Part shown: in pieces, positions 33,093 through 44,595 of the stretch
Layout: each line of letters begins with the position of its first letter
Numbering within the stretch: position 1 is the stretch's first letter
Assembly: GCA_963971535.1 (NCBI GenBank)
Contig: OZ020591.1
Coordinates: 15,826,623 to 15,890,622, forward strand
DNA from: Notolepis coatsorum
Lineage: Eukaryota; Chordata; Actinopteri; Aulopiformes; Paralepididae
Length of the DNA: 64,000 nt
Reading direction: 5' to 3'
Program-made: the position numbers and the translations under genes
Notes under the pieces: generated by a model
What the model saw: only the letters and a program-made list of their open reading frames with translations
Databases searched by the model: none
What the model was told of the DNA's origin: nothing

Positions 33093-35290
33093 ATGATGGA
33101 AAGTGTGAAGCCGCCGGACGCTGTGAATTGGACTGGTAATGTGGATTATGAGTGGCGTACCTTCAAACAGCGTTTCATGCTGTACCTGATGGCTGTTGGA
33201 CTGGAAGGAAAGTCTGAAACGAGGCGAATTGCACTGCTTCTGACCATCGCGGGACAACAAGCTGTGGAAGTATATAACACGTTTGTGTTCGCCGAGGCAG
33301 AGGACAGGGAGAAATTTGCGGAGGTTGTCAAGAAGTTTGATGAACACTGTTTGCCGAAGAAGAACGAAACCTTTGAAAGGTATGTGTTTCGCTCGAGGAT
33401 GCAACAGTCTGCTGAAAGTTGTGATGTGTTTCTAACGGACTTAAAGCTAAAAGCTAGAACGTGTAATTTTGGAGATGTGCACGATTCTATGATCCGTGAT
33501 CAGATTGTGTTTGGCGTACTGGATTCGAAACTGAGGGAGAGGTTACTGCGGGAGACAGAGCTAACCCTTGAATCAGCTGTGAGAATATGTCACGCAAGTG
33601 AATTAGCAGTACAGCATGCCAGAACATTTGCGGGAGACGCTAGAGACGGAGCAGCGGTTGCTATGGTAACGAGGAAGCCCTACAACAAGGGAGAAAGGGG
33701 GCGGTACGATCAACAAAAGGGATCAGACACTTTTCAATGTAAAAGATGTGGTACTCGTCATGCACCAAGACAATGCCCAGCATATGGAAAAATGTGCCAT
33801 AAGTGTCAAGGACAAAATCACTTTTCCAAGCAATGCTTTGCCAAGGGAAAAAAGGGCAGAGGGGAACGTGTACACACAGTGGAGGAAAATGACCTGTGTG
33901 ATTCCTTCTTTGTGGGCATGGTGACACAGGATGAGGACAGACAGACAAGAGTGAATAGAGTGGAGCAGGACAAGTGGACCGAGCCCTTGCATATAAATGG
34001 AGCTGTAATTTCTTTTAAACTGGATACAGGAGCAAAGGCTAACATGATAAATGAACTTCACATAAGAAACATGAAAGTGAAGCCCCACATTCGTCCTAAT
34101 CCCATTCCACTCAAAGCCTACAATGGACAGCCCATCCCCACAAGAGGAGTGTGCAGACTGAAGGTGAGAGTTAAAGGCAAAGAGCATCACCTCATGTTTG
34201 TAATAGTTCCAGATGGACATGACTCACTGTTGGGAGATGAGGCATGTGAACAATTGGGTTTAGTCAAGAGGATGTATAGCATCAAAACAAATGCACAGAA
34301 CGACGTAGAGACGATAGTGGATCAGTATACTGATGTATTCAAAGGGTTTGGTGTCTTACCATACACCTACAAGATCCAACTAAAAGAGGATGCACAGCCA
34401 GTCATACATGCTCCCAGGCGGGTTCCAGCACCGCTCAGAGAAGAGGTGAAGCAAGAGCTTGACCGAATGATGTCACTGGGGGTGATAAAGAGAGTGGAGG
34501 AGCCCACTGAGTGGGTGAATTCGATGGTGTGTGCCAAGAAGCCAAATGGTGATATATGTCTGTGCATGGATCCAAAAGATCTAAATGCAAACATAAAAAG
34601 AGAGCATTATCAGATTCCAACAAGAGAGGAGATAACAAGTGAAATGGCCGGTGCAAAGTATTTCAGTAAATTGGATGCTTCACAGGGCTTTTGGCAGATC
34701 AAACTGCACGAAGACAGCACAAAGTACTGTACATTCAATACACCGTTTGGCCGCTACTCGTTCCAGAGAATGCCTTTTGGAATATGCTCTGCTCCTGAGG
34801 TGTTCCACAGATCTATGGAGCACATACTGGAAGGTATAGAGGGAGCACGAGTGTATGTGGATGATGTGGTGGTGTGGGGATCCACACTGGAGCAGCACAA
34901 TGAGCGACTCATCAAGGTTCTGCAAAATGTCAAAAGGCATGGACTGAAGCTCAACAGAGCAAAATGCCAGTTTGGTGTGAGAGAAATCACCTTTCTGGGA
35001 GACAAGCTTTCGGGTGCAGGTGTCGAGCCTGACATCCGCAAGGTGAGAGCTATAGTGGAGATGCCAAGACCTGAGGATAAGCAAGGTGTGTTGAGAATGA
35101 TGGGAATGATAAACTTCGTTGGAAAGTTCATACCAACTTTGTCAACCAAGACAGTGCACCTCAGACAGCTGTTACACCACAAGTGTGACTTCAAGTGGAC
35201 TGACAGTCATGAAGAGGAGTGGACAACACTGAAAACCATGCTCACAACGGAACCAGTGTTGACATTTTTTGACCCGTCCAAAAGGAAAAG
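33093..35290 (+). pseudogene. Gag, protease, reverse transcriptase and start of RNase H
   Basis: Starts MMESVKPPDAVNWTGN at the first ATG after the primer site. Gag of about 200 residues, then two zinc knuckles, CKRCGTRHAPRQC (about 215) and CHKCQGQNHFSKQC (about 233). Protease active site FKLDTGAKANMI (about 309). RT: KYFSKLDASQGFWQIKL, MPFGICSAPEVFHRSME and catalytic VYVDDVVVWG (about 587). At about 35280-35292, in an A/G-rich run, the frame shifts. The next frame continues with RNase H residues KISTDSSKNGIGAVLLQ. Pfam-like content matches K02A2.6-type gypsy proteins. Confidence 0.88.
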
Positions 35291-36455
35291 ATTTCCACTG
35301 ACTCATCCAAAAATGGGATTGGAGCGGTGCTGCTACAAGCGGATGGAGATGATTGGAGGCCAGTTGCCTATGCATCAAGAACGATGACAGTAACTGAATG
35401 TCGCTATGCACAAATTGAAAAGGAGTGTTTAGGACTAGTCTATGGATTTGAAAAATTCCACAGTTATGTGTATGGCCTACCAAGATTTGTGGCAGAGACA
35501 GACCACAAGCCGTTGATCTCCATCATAAAGAAAAACCTCAGTGAGATGTCACCACGCATACAGAGACTGATGATGAAGCTGCAACGATATGATTTCGAGC
35601 TGATATACACACCAGGTAAACACATTGTGATGGCTGATGCTCTGTCCAGGGCAACGACACAGAGTGACGCACCTGTGAGCTCGACAGAGGCTGATGTTGA
35701 ATTTCATGTAAACTTGATTGCAAAATCACTGCCTGTGTCAGACAGAACATCTAAACAGATTGCAGCAGAAACGGGAAAGGACCCCCTGTTACAGAGGGTC
35801 ATGACCAATATGAAAGATAGCTGGCCTAAAGGAGACTGTCAGCAATATTACAACATCCAAGCAGAGCTGAGTGTGATAAATGGACTGTTACTCAGAAAGA
35901 ACACAATTGTCATTCCTCAGTCACTGAGACAAGAGATGTTGAAGAGACTTCACGAGGGGCACCTCGGAATGGAGAAATGTAAGAGAAGGGCCAGAACATC
36001 AATATATTGGCCAGGCATCAACACAGACATTGACAAGATGGTCTCAAGCTGTGAAACCTGTCTGAAACACCATACGACGCAGCAGAAAGAGCCCATGGTA
36101 ACTGCAGACCTACCTAAGGTGCCTTGGCAAAAAGTGGGAACTGACTTGTTCCACCTGGATGGAAAGAATTATCTACTGGTTATAGACTATTTTTCTAACT
36201 ATCCAGAGATAGCACTGCTTTCCAGCATGACAGCTACTTGTGTGATTACACATATGAAATCTATCTTTGCGAGACATGGAATTTGCCAGGTTCTCGTATC
36301 TGACAACGGACCAGCTTACAACTGTAAGGAGTTCCAGAACTTTGCAGAAGAATATGATTTCCAGCATGTAACCTCAAGTCCCCTGTATGCCCAATCCAAT
36401 GGTAAAGCAGAGAAAGGTGTGGGCATAGTAAAGAGGCTGCTCCTGAAGGCAAAAG
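35291..36455 (+). pseudogene. RNase H and integrase of the Mag-like element
   Basis: Frame begins with the RNase H strand STDSSKNGIGAVL, then YAQIEKECLGLVYG and AETDHKPL. Integrase follows: GHLGMEKCKRRARTSIYWPG with SCETC, D in VGTDLFHL, D in VSDNGPAY and E in NGKAEKG, with 35 residues between the last two. At about 36455 a one-base shift truncates it at a TGA (36464-36466). The remaining integrase tail lies in the next frame. Confidence 0.87.
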
Positions 36456-36995
36456 AGTGGTTCTGATCCATATCTAGCTCTACTGAGTTACAGAGCATCA
36501 CCACTAGAACATGGACTGTCTCCTGCTGAGCTTCTGATGGGATGGAGGCTGCGAACCACACTTCCTTGCACTGCAAGACAGAAGAAGAATAACATCGTGA
36601 GACAGAAACAGAAGTGTCTGCAAAACAGACAGAAAACAAACTATGACAAAGTCTCAAAAGGTCTAGTACCACTGTCACGGCGTGACACAGTGAGACTACA
36701 GGATTCTAAATACTGGGACAGGAGAGCCACAGTTCTGGAGGAAGTGGGTCCTAGATCCTACACCGTCAGAACAGAAGAGGGTCAAGTCCTAAGAAGGAAT
36801 CGACGAAGCTTGTTGAAAACACCAGAGACACTTGGAGAACGGTCAACAGCTGATGACGAAGTTTGCACCACAGCAGCACCACCGACAGCTGGGCTGACAA
36901 ACTTGCCACCACCAGCTGACCAGACACCTTCAACACCAGTACTGAGAAGATCTACACGTCAGTCTAGACCACCTGACAGACTTCAGTATTTGTAA
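36456..36995 (+). pseudogene. Integrase C-terminal part of the Mag-like element
   Basis: After the shift the frame reads YLALLSYRASPLEHGLSPAE and LLMGWRLRTTLP, the conserved end of gypsy integrase cores, then a basic chromatin-facing tail (VRLQDSKYWDRRATVLEEVG and a proline-rich end). It stops at 36995, with 255 bp to the 3' LTR. No env gene follows. Confidence 0.82.
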
Positions 36996-37240
36996 AGAAC
37001 AGCACAGAGCTCTATCCTTTTGCATTAAAAAAATGTTAAAAAAAAAAAAAATTGAAGAGGCGAGAGGAAATTAATTATAGAGCATGATATATATATAACG
37101 TTGATTTATGGTATGCAGGTTAAAGTAAATAAAGATAATTGTATTTGGAAATAGCAACAGTAGAAAAAAACTAAAAGATGACTGTTTTGAGTCAACAGAA
37201 ATGTTTACATTTATTGTTGTATGCCGGTATAGCATTCATA

Positions 37241-37250
37241 GAAAGGAGGA
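37241..37250 (+). promoter_or_regulatory. Polypurine tract of the Mag-like element
   Basis: The purine run gaaaggagga sits directly before the 3' LTR, where plus-strand synthesis is primed. Confidence 0.7.
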
Positions 37251-37456
37251 TGTGGTGATTTATACTAACCACTAGATGGCCCCATCTACCAGGGTACCGC
37301 GACCTAGTCTCTATAAATGTCATAATGAGACACCTGTTGCATGTTGACATGTACGTTACCTACCTACCTGTTGTATGCTACCTAACTACTACCAGGACCT
37401 AAATAAATGATATTCAAAGAACTCCAGTTTCTTCATTGATGGACAGAAACATTACA
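37251..37456 (+). repeat. 3' LTR of the Mag-like gypsy element
   Basis: 206 bp, same termini as the 5' LTR, three substitutions between them. Confidence 0.93.
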
Positions 37457-37785
37457 GCAGCTACGCTGTGCGTTCTCTAAAAGTAATGCAGGCTACTGGT
37501 GAGCTAACATTAACTAGCAGCTACGCTGTGCGTTCTCTAAAAGTAATGCAGGCTACTGGTGAGCTGGTTAACTAGCAGCTACACTGTGTGTTCTCTAAAA
37601 GTAATGCAGGCTACTGGTGAGCTAATGTTAACTAGCAGCTACACTGTGTTCTCTAAAAGTAATGCAGGCTACTGGTGAGCTGGTTAACTAGCAGCTACAC
37701 TGTGTGTTCTCTAAAAGTAATGCAGGCTACTGGTGAGCTAACGTTAACTAGCAGCTACACTGTGTGTTCTCTAAAAGTAATTCTG
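37457..37785. repeat. 60-bp minisatellite, right block
   Basis: About five further units of the array at 32009-32857, including two with a shortened gagctggttaac junction. It ends where the Hero-like LINE starts. Confidence 0.9.
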
Positions 37786-38025
37786 AAGAAATTCCCTCTC
37801 TCTGCCGATTTCCCAGTAGACCTAACACCTGACTCTCTGACACATTGGATAGAAACGCAGCTCTGCTTCATCCGTGAGAGAATACAACCAGCGTTGCGCG
37901 CCTCTGGGGCAGAGACACATCGGCAGAAAAGAAAAGTTTCCATGACCAAGCTGGCATACCTCTGGCAACATCGCAAGTCAAAGGCAATCAATATCATTTT
38001 GAATAATAGTGAATTTTCCCGAACC
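37786..38025 (+). pseudogene. Hero-like LINE: region upstream of RT
   Basis: Frame reads ILKKFPLSADFPVDLTPDSL, RERIQPALRA and SMTKLAYLWQHRKSKAINII. It is basic and helical. A frameshift at about 38020 leads into the RT frame. No separate function can be assigned. Confidence 0.55.
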
Positions 38026-39229
38026 CCCCACTGTTAGTGATACAAGCAATGTGTATAACTACTATAAAGCCAAATGTCAAACTGCACCAAGCGCTGCCAC
38101 TCCCCTGGCCACGCCCCCTTGGTGCAATTTCATTGACAAAATAGAGCCAGGCTATTTCCCAGACACCCATGATTTTACAACAGAAGAAGTGGATGCAGTT
38201 CTGACTTCTCTTCCCAATAACAAGGCTAGCGGATCTGATGGGGTCATCTATGAGACGTTGAGAGCTACCAGGCCCACGTCAACACAGACACTCACACATA
38301 TCTTCAATGCCTGCCTGATCAATGAGAAGGTGCCTGATTCATGGAAAGGGGCCCTCATCCATAGAATACCAAAAAAGGAAAATATATCAGATGATCCTTC
38401 CACTTGGCGTGACATTTCACTATTGCCCACTATATATAAAGTCTTTATGAAGTGCCTACTCACCCTCATCTTACCCTGGCTGGTGAACACAGGGATTCTC
38501 TCCCCCCATCAGAAAGCTTATATCAACAGACAGGGAATGAACGAACATGTGTTTTGCTTAAAAACCGGAATAGACGATTTCAAACATGAATCATCCAAAT
38601 TCTACACAGTGTTTTTGGACTTTAGAGACGCATTTGGTACACTCTCCCATGAGGTGATGTTAAAAACATTAGAGGAAATACACCTGCCTCAGCCTTTTGT
38701 GAATATTGTATCCAGTGTATACCAAGGTTCATTTATCCAAGTTATCTGTGGGCAGCAGCTCACCGAGCCGATTGCACTGAAGGTGGGAATAAAAACTGGC
38801 TGTCCCTGGAGTGCCGTGAACTTCATCCTAGCACTCAACCAGTGGATGAAGTGGATTTACCAGTGCGCTCCTCTGCATGTCCGATCCCCAAATCCTGTTC
38901 AGGGATACGAGGACGACGTGCATGTGTCATCACGACAGGAAGATGTCATCATTAACATGCTGGCACGCACTGATGAGTTCCTCCAGTGGTCAGGGCTGGA
39001 GGTGAACCAAGCCAAGTGCGCCGTACTCCATGAGCGCCGCAGTGGAGGCAACCGCTGGTATAAGGCCAAGAACGACAAGCCCCCCTCCTTTCTTGTAATG
39101 GGCCAACCCATCAAGGTGTATTCCCGTAATGAGACCTACCCATACCTTGGCCACAGGTTTAACATCGCTGGAGAGTGGGGGAGCAGGTCGAGGAGCTCAC
39201 TACAGAGTTTCTCCATCGTCTACACCTGA
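38026..39229 (+). pseudogene. Hero-like LINE: reverse transcriptase
   Basis: RT motifs in order: LPNNKASGSDGVIYETLR, WKGALIHRIPKKEN, WRDISLLPTIYKVFMK, QKAYINRQGMNEHVF, YTVFLDFRDAFGTLSHEVM, GIKTGCPWSAVNFILALNQW, catalytic-site equivalent VQGYEDDVHVSSR, and AKCAVLHERR. The catalytic box is EDD where A/V-DD is usual. A one-base loss at about 39180 ends the frame early at 39229. This architecture is that of R2-group LINEs. Confidence 0.8.
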
Positions 39230-39914
39230 TTGACCTGTCCCCCCTCCCCGTCATCATGTAGTTCCAGGCTGTGAGAGAGGTGGCTCTGGCTAAAATCCAA
39301 CACCTTTTTGCCAATGTACACATCCCTCTCAAGGCACTGAGAGAAATGACAAACAAAACTGTTCAGCTGGTCAGAAAGTGGGTAGGCCTCAACACACACT
39401 CCACACAGGGCATGATCTTTCTCCCATGTGGAGAGGGAGGGCTGGGAGTCCCCAATGTCGAGTGGACCTACATAGCCACCAGGCTAGCCCACCTGCTCCA
39501 CATGCTTAACAATGATGATGTCACCGTCAGAGAAATGGCCAGGGCCTCTCTCCTGCTGGATCTACGCAGAAGGAAGATCCCCCTGGCCACCGCAGACCAG
39601 AATAACTTCCTCTGCTTCAGGAAGAAAGACTCTGGGAAACTGGACTCTCGGGCCAAGGGCTTCGGGGTCTGGTCTGACTGGCCAGATCTCAATGACCTCT
39701 GCAACCAGACTGGAGTTCAGCTGAAATGGACAAGACCCACCAACACACAGACTGAAGTCCCTGTCTCTGATGAACTTATCACAGACCCCTGTGTGGTTGT
39801 GAAGGCCAACATCACAACACCGCAGGAAGAGACTGTCGAACTGCACAGAGACTCTGCAAGGAGGGTTCTGCTTAGCATGAAGCAGTCTGAGATCAGGCAG
39901 CACTGGTGTGGACT
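39230..39914 (+). pseudogene. Hero-like LINE: post-RT region
   Basis: Continues as FQAVREVALAKIQHLFANVH and KALREMTNKTVQLVRKWVGL, then FLPCGEGGLGVPNVEW and RRVLLSMKQSEIRQHWCGL. An in-frame TAG at about 39258 precedes it. It is cut at 39914 by the element 39915-41073 and resumes at 41078. Confidence 0.75.
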
Positions 39915-41073
39915 CAGGGGCCTTTCTCACTCACGTATTGGGATCGAATCACTGCTCCCGGGAACGGGGGGGAGTGTTCTCACTCAGACGGACACACCCC
40001 TTTTTGGGATCGAACCGGCACTGATTCGTTTTACCCCCCGCTGAACCTGGGCCGGTTGGATTAGGTGGTTTCGGAATCGGGCCGTGGGAGCGGGGGGCGT
40101 GACACACACAACGTCGTTACTGTCATGCTTGCTTGAATTTTGGGCAGATAAAACCACACTGGACAATACCCACAAAAACGATATTTATGGGCAATTTGAG
40201 AGTTCAGACCTCAACCATAAACAAGCATGTGGAACCTCACAGCTCAGTGGATGAAAACATGAAGCCACGTTACAAAGCACAGCACTTCTGGCTCGCATTA
40301 GGCCTGGCAATTTTTGTTTGCCATGCTATTTCTATAGATTAGTTTCTTGTTTGAATGCATTTATTTCTATTAGACCAGTGGTGCCCAACCAGTCGGCCGT
40401 GGTCGACCAGTAGATCAATGACATGTAATATAATTGCCACGAGCGATGGGATAATGTTAGCTGCTGGACAGGCTAAGCTAACTAGCGTTAGCCGTTAGCT
40501 TAGCGTTAGCCATTGCTGTATACTATACTTTCTTGTTCGAATGCATTTATTTCTATTAGACCAGTGGTGCCCAACCAGTCGGCCGTGGTCGACCAGTAGA
40601 TCAATGACATTCAATATAATCGATGCAGCAATGTTACTAGTAAAAGGCTAAGATAACTAGCGTTAGCCGTTAGCTTAGCGTTATTGTTAACCCTGCGAAA
40701 CGCTCAAAAGCGGACTCTACAACAGAGTTCCATTCGTGAGAAAAGGGGGGTGGGTTATATTGACAAGGCTTGACAACAGAGGTTCAAATATAACTTCATA
40801 TTTATTGGTTATTTGTTTCTTTTATATCAGCATACAGTCTCCAGTCTCCGTGTTAACACACTTCCTGTTTACATTTTCGAGCGTGACATCATCGCCTACG
40901 GCAAGCGTAAACGCTCAAAAAGCAAACCGTAAACAGAACCCGGAGCGAACCAAGACTGAGTGTGTACACAAACTAGAGGGGGGAGAGGGAGGGGGGAAGT
41001 TCGCATCCAACCCGGAATGAGGACGGTACGGAATGGAACGGAACCCCGATGAGTGAGTGAGAAAGGCCCCTCA
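39915..41073. mobile_element. DNA transposon-like insertion with inverted termini
   Basis: Left end caggggcctttctcactca. The right end is its inverted counterpart, tgagtgagaaaggcccctca. A probable 4-bp duplication gact lies at 39911-39914 and 41074-41077. The Hero protein reads through if it is removed, so the boundaries are well supported. No transposase; superfamily unknown. Confidence 0.7.
40343..40715. repeat. Tandem duplication, about 189 bp, two copies
   Basis: Inside the element above, gaatgcatttatttctatta and cagtggtgcccaaccagtcg occur at about 40354 and 40543. Each copy ends in a tagcgttagccgttagctta block. Confidence 0.8.
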
Positions 41074-41077
41074 GACT

Positions 41078-41283
41078 ACAGGGAAAGCTAGCTTGTTTGG
41101 AGTTTGCTGACCACTCAGTCTCACACTCAGTGTATAAGAACGCCGCTGTTGGTGAGGATGTTTTAAAATGTACCATCAAAGCAAGACTGCAGGTATTACC
41201 CACTCAATACAATCTGTCCACTTGGTATCCTCAAACTCACAGTCCATTCTGTTTAAACCATCAGGATTCACAACACCTAGAAT
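41078..41283 (+). pseudogene. Hero-like LINE: segment between two insertions
   Basis: Reads LQGKLACLEFADHSVSHSVY and LKCTIKARLQVLPTQYNLST, then CLNHQDSQHLE. It continues after the MITE with SIAHITN. It is part of the zinc-binding stretch upstream of the endonuclease; I see cysteines and histidines but not a complete CCHC pattern. Confidence 0.7.
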
Positions 41284-42076
41284 TAGGGATGCACCGAAAT
41301 TTCGGCACTGAAAATGGCAAAAAAAATTGCCTTTTGGCTTTCGGCCGAAAGAGTTTTTTCACCGAAACAGAAACAACCTTGCGTGTTGTTGTGATGATGT
41401 CGCGCTGTCGGGAGTCGCGCTGTTTCTATGTAAACTGCGCGCAATGCGTCCAATAAATGCGTCTTTAACATGCTTTATATCCTTATTTACTATATGCCGC
41501 GGTAAATCACTGAGTGATCTAATATACATATTATTCGCGTGTTGTTGTGATGATGTCGCGCTGTCGGGAGTCGCGCTGTTTCTATGTAAACTGCGCGCAA
41601 CGCGTCCAATAAATGCGTCTTTAACATGCTTTATATCCTTATTTACTATATGCCGCGGTTAATCACTGAGTGATCTAATATGCATATTATTCAGAGCGAG
41701 AGGGGGGGATTGTGTTTCTCACATTGACGCTGTCTGTCTGTCGCGCGTCTACTGTGCCGAGTCAAGCGAGCACATTCAGCTGGGGACTAGAAAGGTGCGC
41801 TCAGTAGAGCTGCGTAGCCAGAGAAAAGATGGAATTAATGTACTGTATGCATTCAGAAGTGCTGAATAAATGTTTTATGGACCCATAATAGTGATTATTT
41901 ATTATTTAAGTTAAGTTTTGCCATAATCATATATTTTTCCATAATCATAATGTTCCACAACATTGGTAAAAAAAAATCTATTCTATGAATCATTTTCGGC
42001 CTTTCGGCTTTCGGCCAACTGTTTTCTATTTTCGGTATCGGTTTCGGCCAAGAATTTCCCATTCGGTGCATCCCTA
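41284..42076. mobile_element. hAT-type MITE, 793 bp
   Basis: 8-bp duplication cctagaat at 41276-41283 and 42077-42084. Termini tagggatgcaccgaaatttcg and inverted cattcggtgcatcccta. It contains a tandem duplication of about 154 bp (from cgtgttgttgtgatgatgtc at about 41380 and 41537). No transposase frame. A damaged copy flanks the nest at 22326-28297. Confidence 0.92.
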
Positions 42077-42084
42077 CCTAGAAT

Positions 42085-42608
42085 CCATTGCACACATAAC
42101 AAACTGATGTAATGCATACAAACACCTGTACATCGCTCGTCATGACCGTATTGTGGACATTGTGTCTGATGTGGTACGGAACATATCACCATCTAGTGCA
42201 GCAATGTACAAACATGCCAGAGTGACACCAGAGTGGTTTGGCCTTACCAACGATGTTTTTGCTAACATACCAAATACACCGGACGTTGTTTTTGTTGACA
42301 CCAGCCACGGAGAGGTGCTGGTCATAGAAGTAGGCTGTACCTTTGATCTGTACATGGACCAGGCCTTCCGGGACAAGTATATCAAATACCAACCACTGCT
42401 CAGTGTGATGGCTGACCTTGGGTATAGGTGTAGATATAGTGTACTTGTGTTCGGAAGTCTTGGCCATGTACACAAATACACCATGACCGGTCTGAGAATT
42501 GCTGCAATGTCTAAAAGAAAAGCCAAACAAATTGCCAAATATTGCTCTGTCTCAGCTATTATTGGCAGCTTAGCCACGTGGAGAAGGAGGTGCTATGTGT
42601 ACCCTTAA
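42085..42608 (+). pseudogene. Hero-like LINE: restriction-like endonuclease
   Basis: Frame contains YKHLYIARHDRIVDIVSDVV, then the PD-(D/E)XK-type signature PDVVFVDTSHGEVLVIEVG, followed by CTFDLYMDQAFRDKYIKYQP with the K..KY element, as in R2 and Hero LINEs, where this domain nicks the target. It ends at 42608. No stop lies in this piece, but the upstream protein is broken, so it is not an independent gene. Confidence 0.8.
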
Positions 42609-42684
42609 GTGTTCAGTGCTGCTTGGCCCGATACATTTGATTCCCTGTTTATGTAATATAATTTGTGGAACCAAATAAAGTATT

Positions 42685-44059
42685 AAAATGTGTGTAACTA
42701 TGAGGAATATGAGAACTGTGTGTGTGTAACTAGGAGAGATATGAGGACTGTGTGTAACTAGGAGGGATATGAGGACTGTGTGCAACTAGGAGGGATATGA
42801 GGACTGTGTGTAACTAGGAGAGATATGAGGACTGTGTGTAACTAGGAGGGATATGAGGACTGTGTATGTAACTAGGAGAGATATGAGGGCTGTATGTGTA
42901 ACTAGGAGGGATATGAGGACTGTGTGTAACTAGGAGAGATATGAGGACTGTGTAACTAGGAGGGATATGAGGACTGTGTGTAACTAGGAGAGATATAAGG
43001 ACTTTGTGTAACTAGGAGGGATATGAGGACTGTTTGTGTGTAACTAGGAGAGATATGAGGACTGTGTGTAACTAGGAGGGATATGAGGACTGTTTGTGTA
43101 ACTAGGAGGGATATGAGGACTGTGTAACTAGGAGGGATATGAGGACTGTGTGTAACTAGGAGAGATATGAGGACTGTTTGTATGTGTAACTAGGAGAGAT
43201 ATGAGGACTGTGTGTGTGTGTGTAACTAGGAGGAATATGAGGACTGTGTGTAACTAGGAGGGATATGAGGACTGTTTGTGTAACTAGGAGAGATATGAGG
43301 ACTGTGTGTAACTAGGAGGGATATGAGGACTGTGTGTAACTATGAGGGATATGAGGACTGTATGTAACTAGGAGAGCTATGAGGGCTGTGTGTGTAACTA
43401 GGAGAGATATGAGGACTGTTTGTAACTAGGAGGGATATGAGGACTGTTTGTGTAACTAGGAGAGATATGAGGACTGTGTGTAACTAGGAGGGATATGAGG
43501 ACTGTGTGTAACTATGAGGGATATGAGGACTGTATGTAACTAGGAGAGCTATGAGGGCTGTGTGTAACTAGGAGAGATATGAGGACTGTTTGTGTAACTA
43601 GGAGGGATATGAGGACTGTATGTAACTAGGAGGGATAGGAGGACTGTGTGTAACTAGGAGAGATATGAGAACGGTGTGTAACTAGGAGGGATATGAGGAC
43701 TGTTTGTGTAACTAGGAGGGATATGAGGACTGTGTGTAACTAGGAGAGATATGAGGACTGTATGTAACTAGGAGGGATATGAGGACTGTGTGTAACTAGG
43801 AGAGATATGAGGACTGTATGTAACTAGGAGAGATATGAGGACTGTGTGTAACTAGGAGAGATATGAGGACTTTGTGTAACTAGGAGGGATATGATGACTG
43901 TGTGTAACTAGGAGAGATATGAGGACTGTGTGTAACTAGGAGAGATATGAGGACTTTGTGTAACTAGGAGGGATATGAGGACTGTATGTAACTAGGAGAG
44001 ATATGAGGACTGTGTGTAACTAGGAGAGATATGAGGACTTTGTGTAACTAGGAGGGATA
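42685..44059. repeat. 28-bp minisatellite A, left block
   Basis: About 48 units of gtgtgtaactaggagagata plus tgaggact, with a/g variation (agagat/agggat) and extra GT steps. It is interrupted by a retroposon at 44060-44595. The right block runs to about 45080. Confidence 0.93.
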
Positions 44060-44595
44060 TGCGCCGCCCCTGTGCCTCAAATAGATCCGCTATCAGCTCT
44101 ATCTTCAATCTTTCAAAATGTTCAGTTGCTATCGCTATTAGCTCTATCTTTAATCTTTCAAAATGTTCAGTTGCTATTGCATGCACTCATCTGTGTTTCA
44201 CTACACACATGAGTGCATGCTTACCAACTGTCCGTCTGCAACACTACTATCACCAACATCTAAGAAGGGAGATCCCCCCTTGAATGGCCCTTCTAAGGTT
44301 TCTCTCCTCCACACTGCCTGTGGAGCATTTTTCCCTATTGTTAGGTTTTAGTGAGTTTTTCCTTACCTTCGCGTGGGGTATGTCTGGGAGTGCTTGCATT
44401 CTTTCATTTACTTGCATTCTTTAATTTATTTGCATTTATCTTACATTTTTTTGACCTTATGGTGTTCTTGTTCTGTTCTTGACTTATTGTTATGTTTTCT
44501 TCTTGACTTGTTTAAAGAAGACCTGTACGGCCCATGGGGACATTACGTGTGTTGTCGGGCCTTATAAATAAATTTGATTTGATTTGATTTCATAT
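44060..44595 (+). mobile_element. Retroposon with (GATTT)n tail inside minisatellite A
   Basis: Starts gcgccgcccctgtgcctcaa and ends aaatttgatttgatttgatt. Same family as 3786-4860 in opposite orientation, uninterrupted here. It contains two copies of ctttcaaaatgttcagttgc. It is flanked by atatg on both sides, a possible short duplication. Confidence 0.8.

Larger units (their letters stand above)
32858..37456 (+). mobile_element. Ty3/gypsy retrotransposon (Mag-like), 4599 bp, inactive
   Basis: Two 206-bp LTRs (32858-33063, 37251-37456) differ at three positions. The element is flanked by a 5-bp duplication gcagc (32853-32857, 37457-37461). Order is gag, protease, RT, RNase H, integrase, the conventional gypsy order. 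Two frameshifts (about 35290 and 36455) disable pol. It sits inside a minisatellite unit. Confidence 0.93.
37786..42684 (+). mobile_element. Hero/R2-like LINE with C-terminal endonuclease, broken
   Basis: Contains in order an N-terminal ORF remnant, RT, the post-RT region and a restriction-like endonuclease, then AATAAA near the 3' end (about 42675). It is 5'-truncated at the 60-bp minisatellite and interrupted by two DNA elements (39915-41073 and 41284-42076). Removing those restores protein continuity (WCGL/QGKLACLEF and HLE/SIAHIT). Several frameshifts and one stop make it inactive. Confidence 0.78.

Noticed and set aside
33661..34220. Minus-strand open frames inside the Mag-like gypsy element
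   Set aside because: Shadows of gag and protease; no motif on that strand.
37457..37800. Coding exon joining TSSYTVCSLKVMQ repeats to the Hero LINE
   Set aside because: The repeat part is the 60-bp minisatellite (period divisible by three), so the frame is accidental.
42153..42608. Independent host nuclease gene
   Set aside because: The frame is the C-terminal endonuclease of the Hero-like LINE; it joins upstream LINE protein once the MITE is removed.
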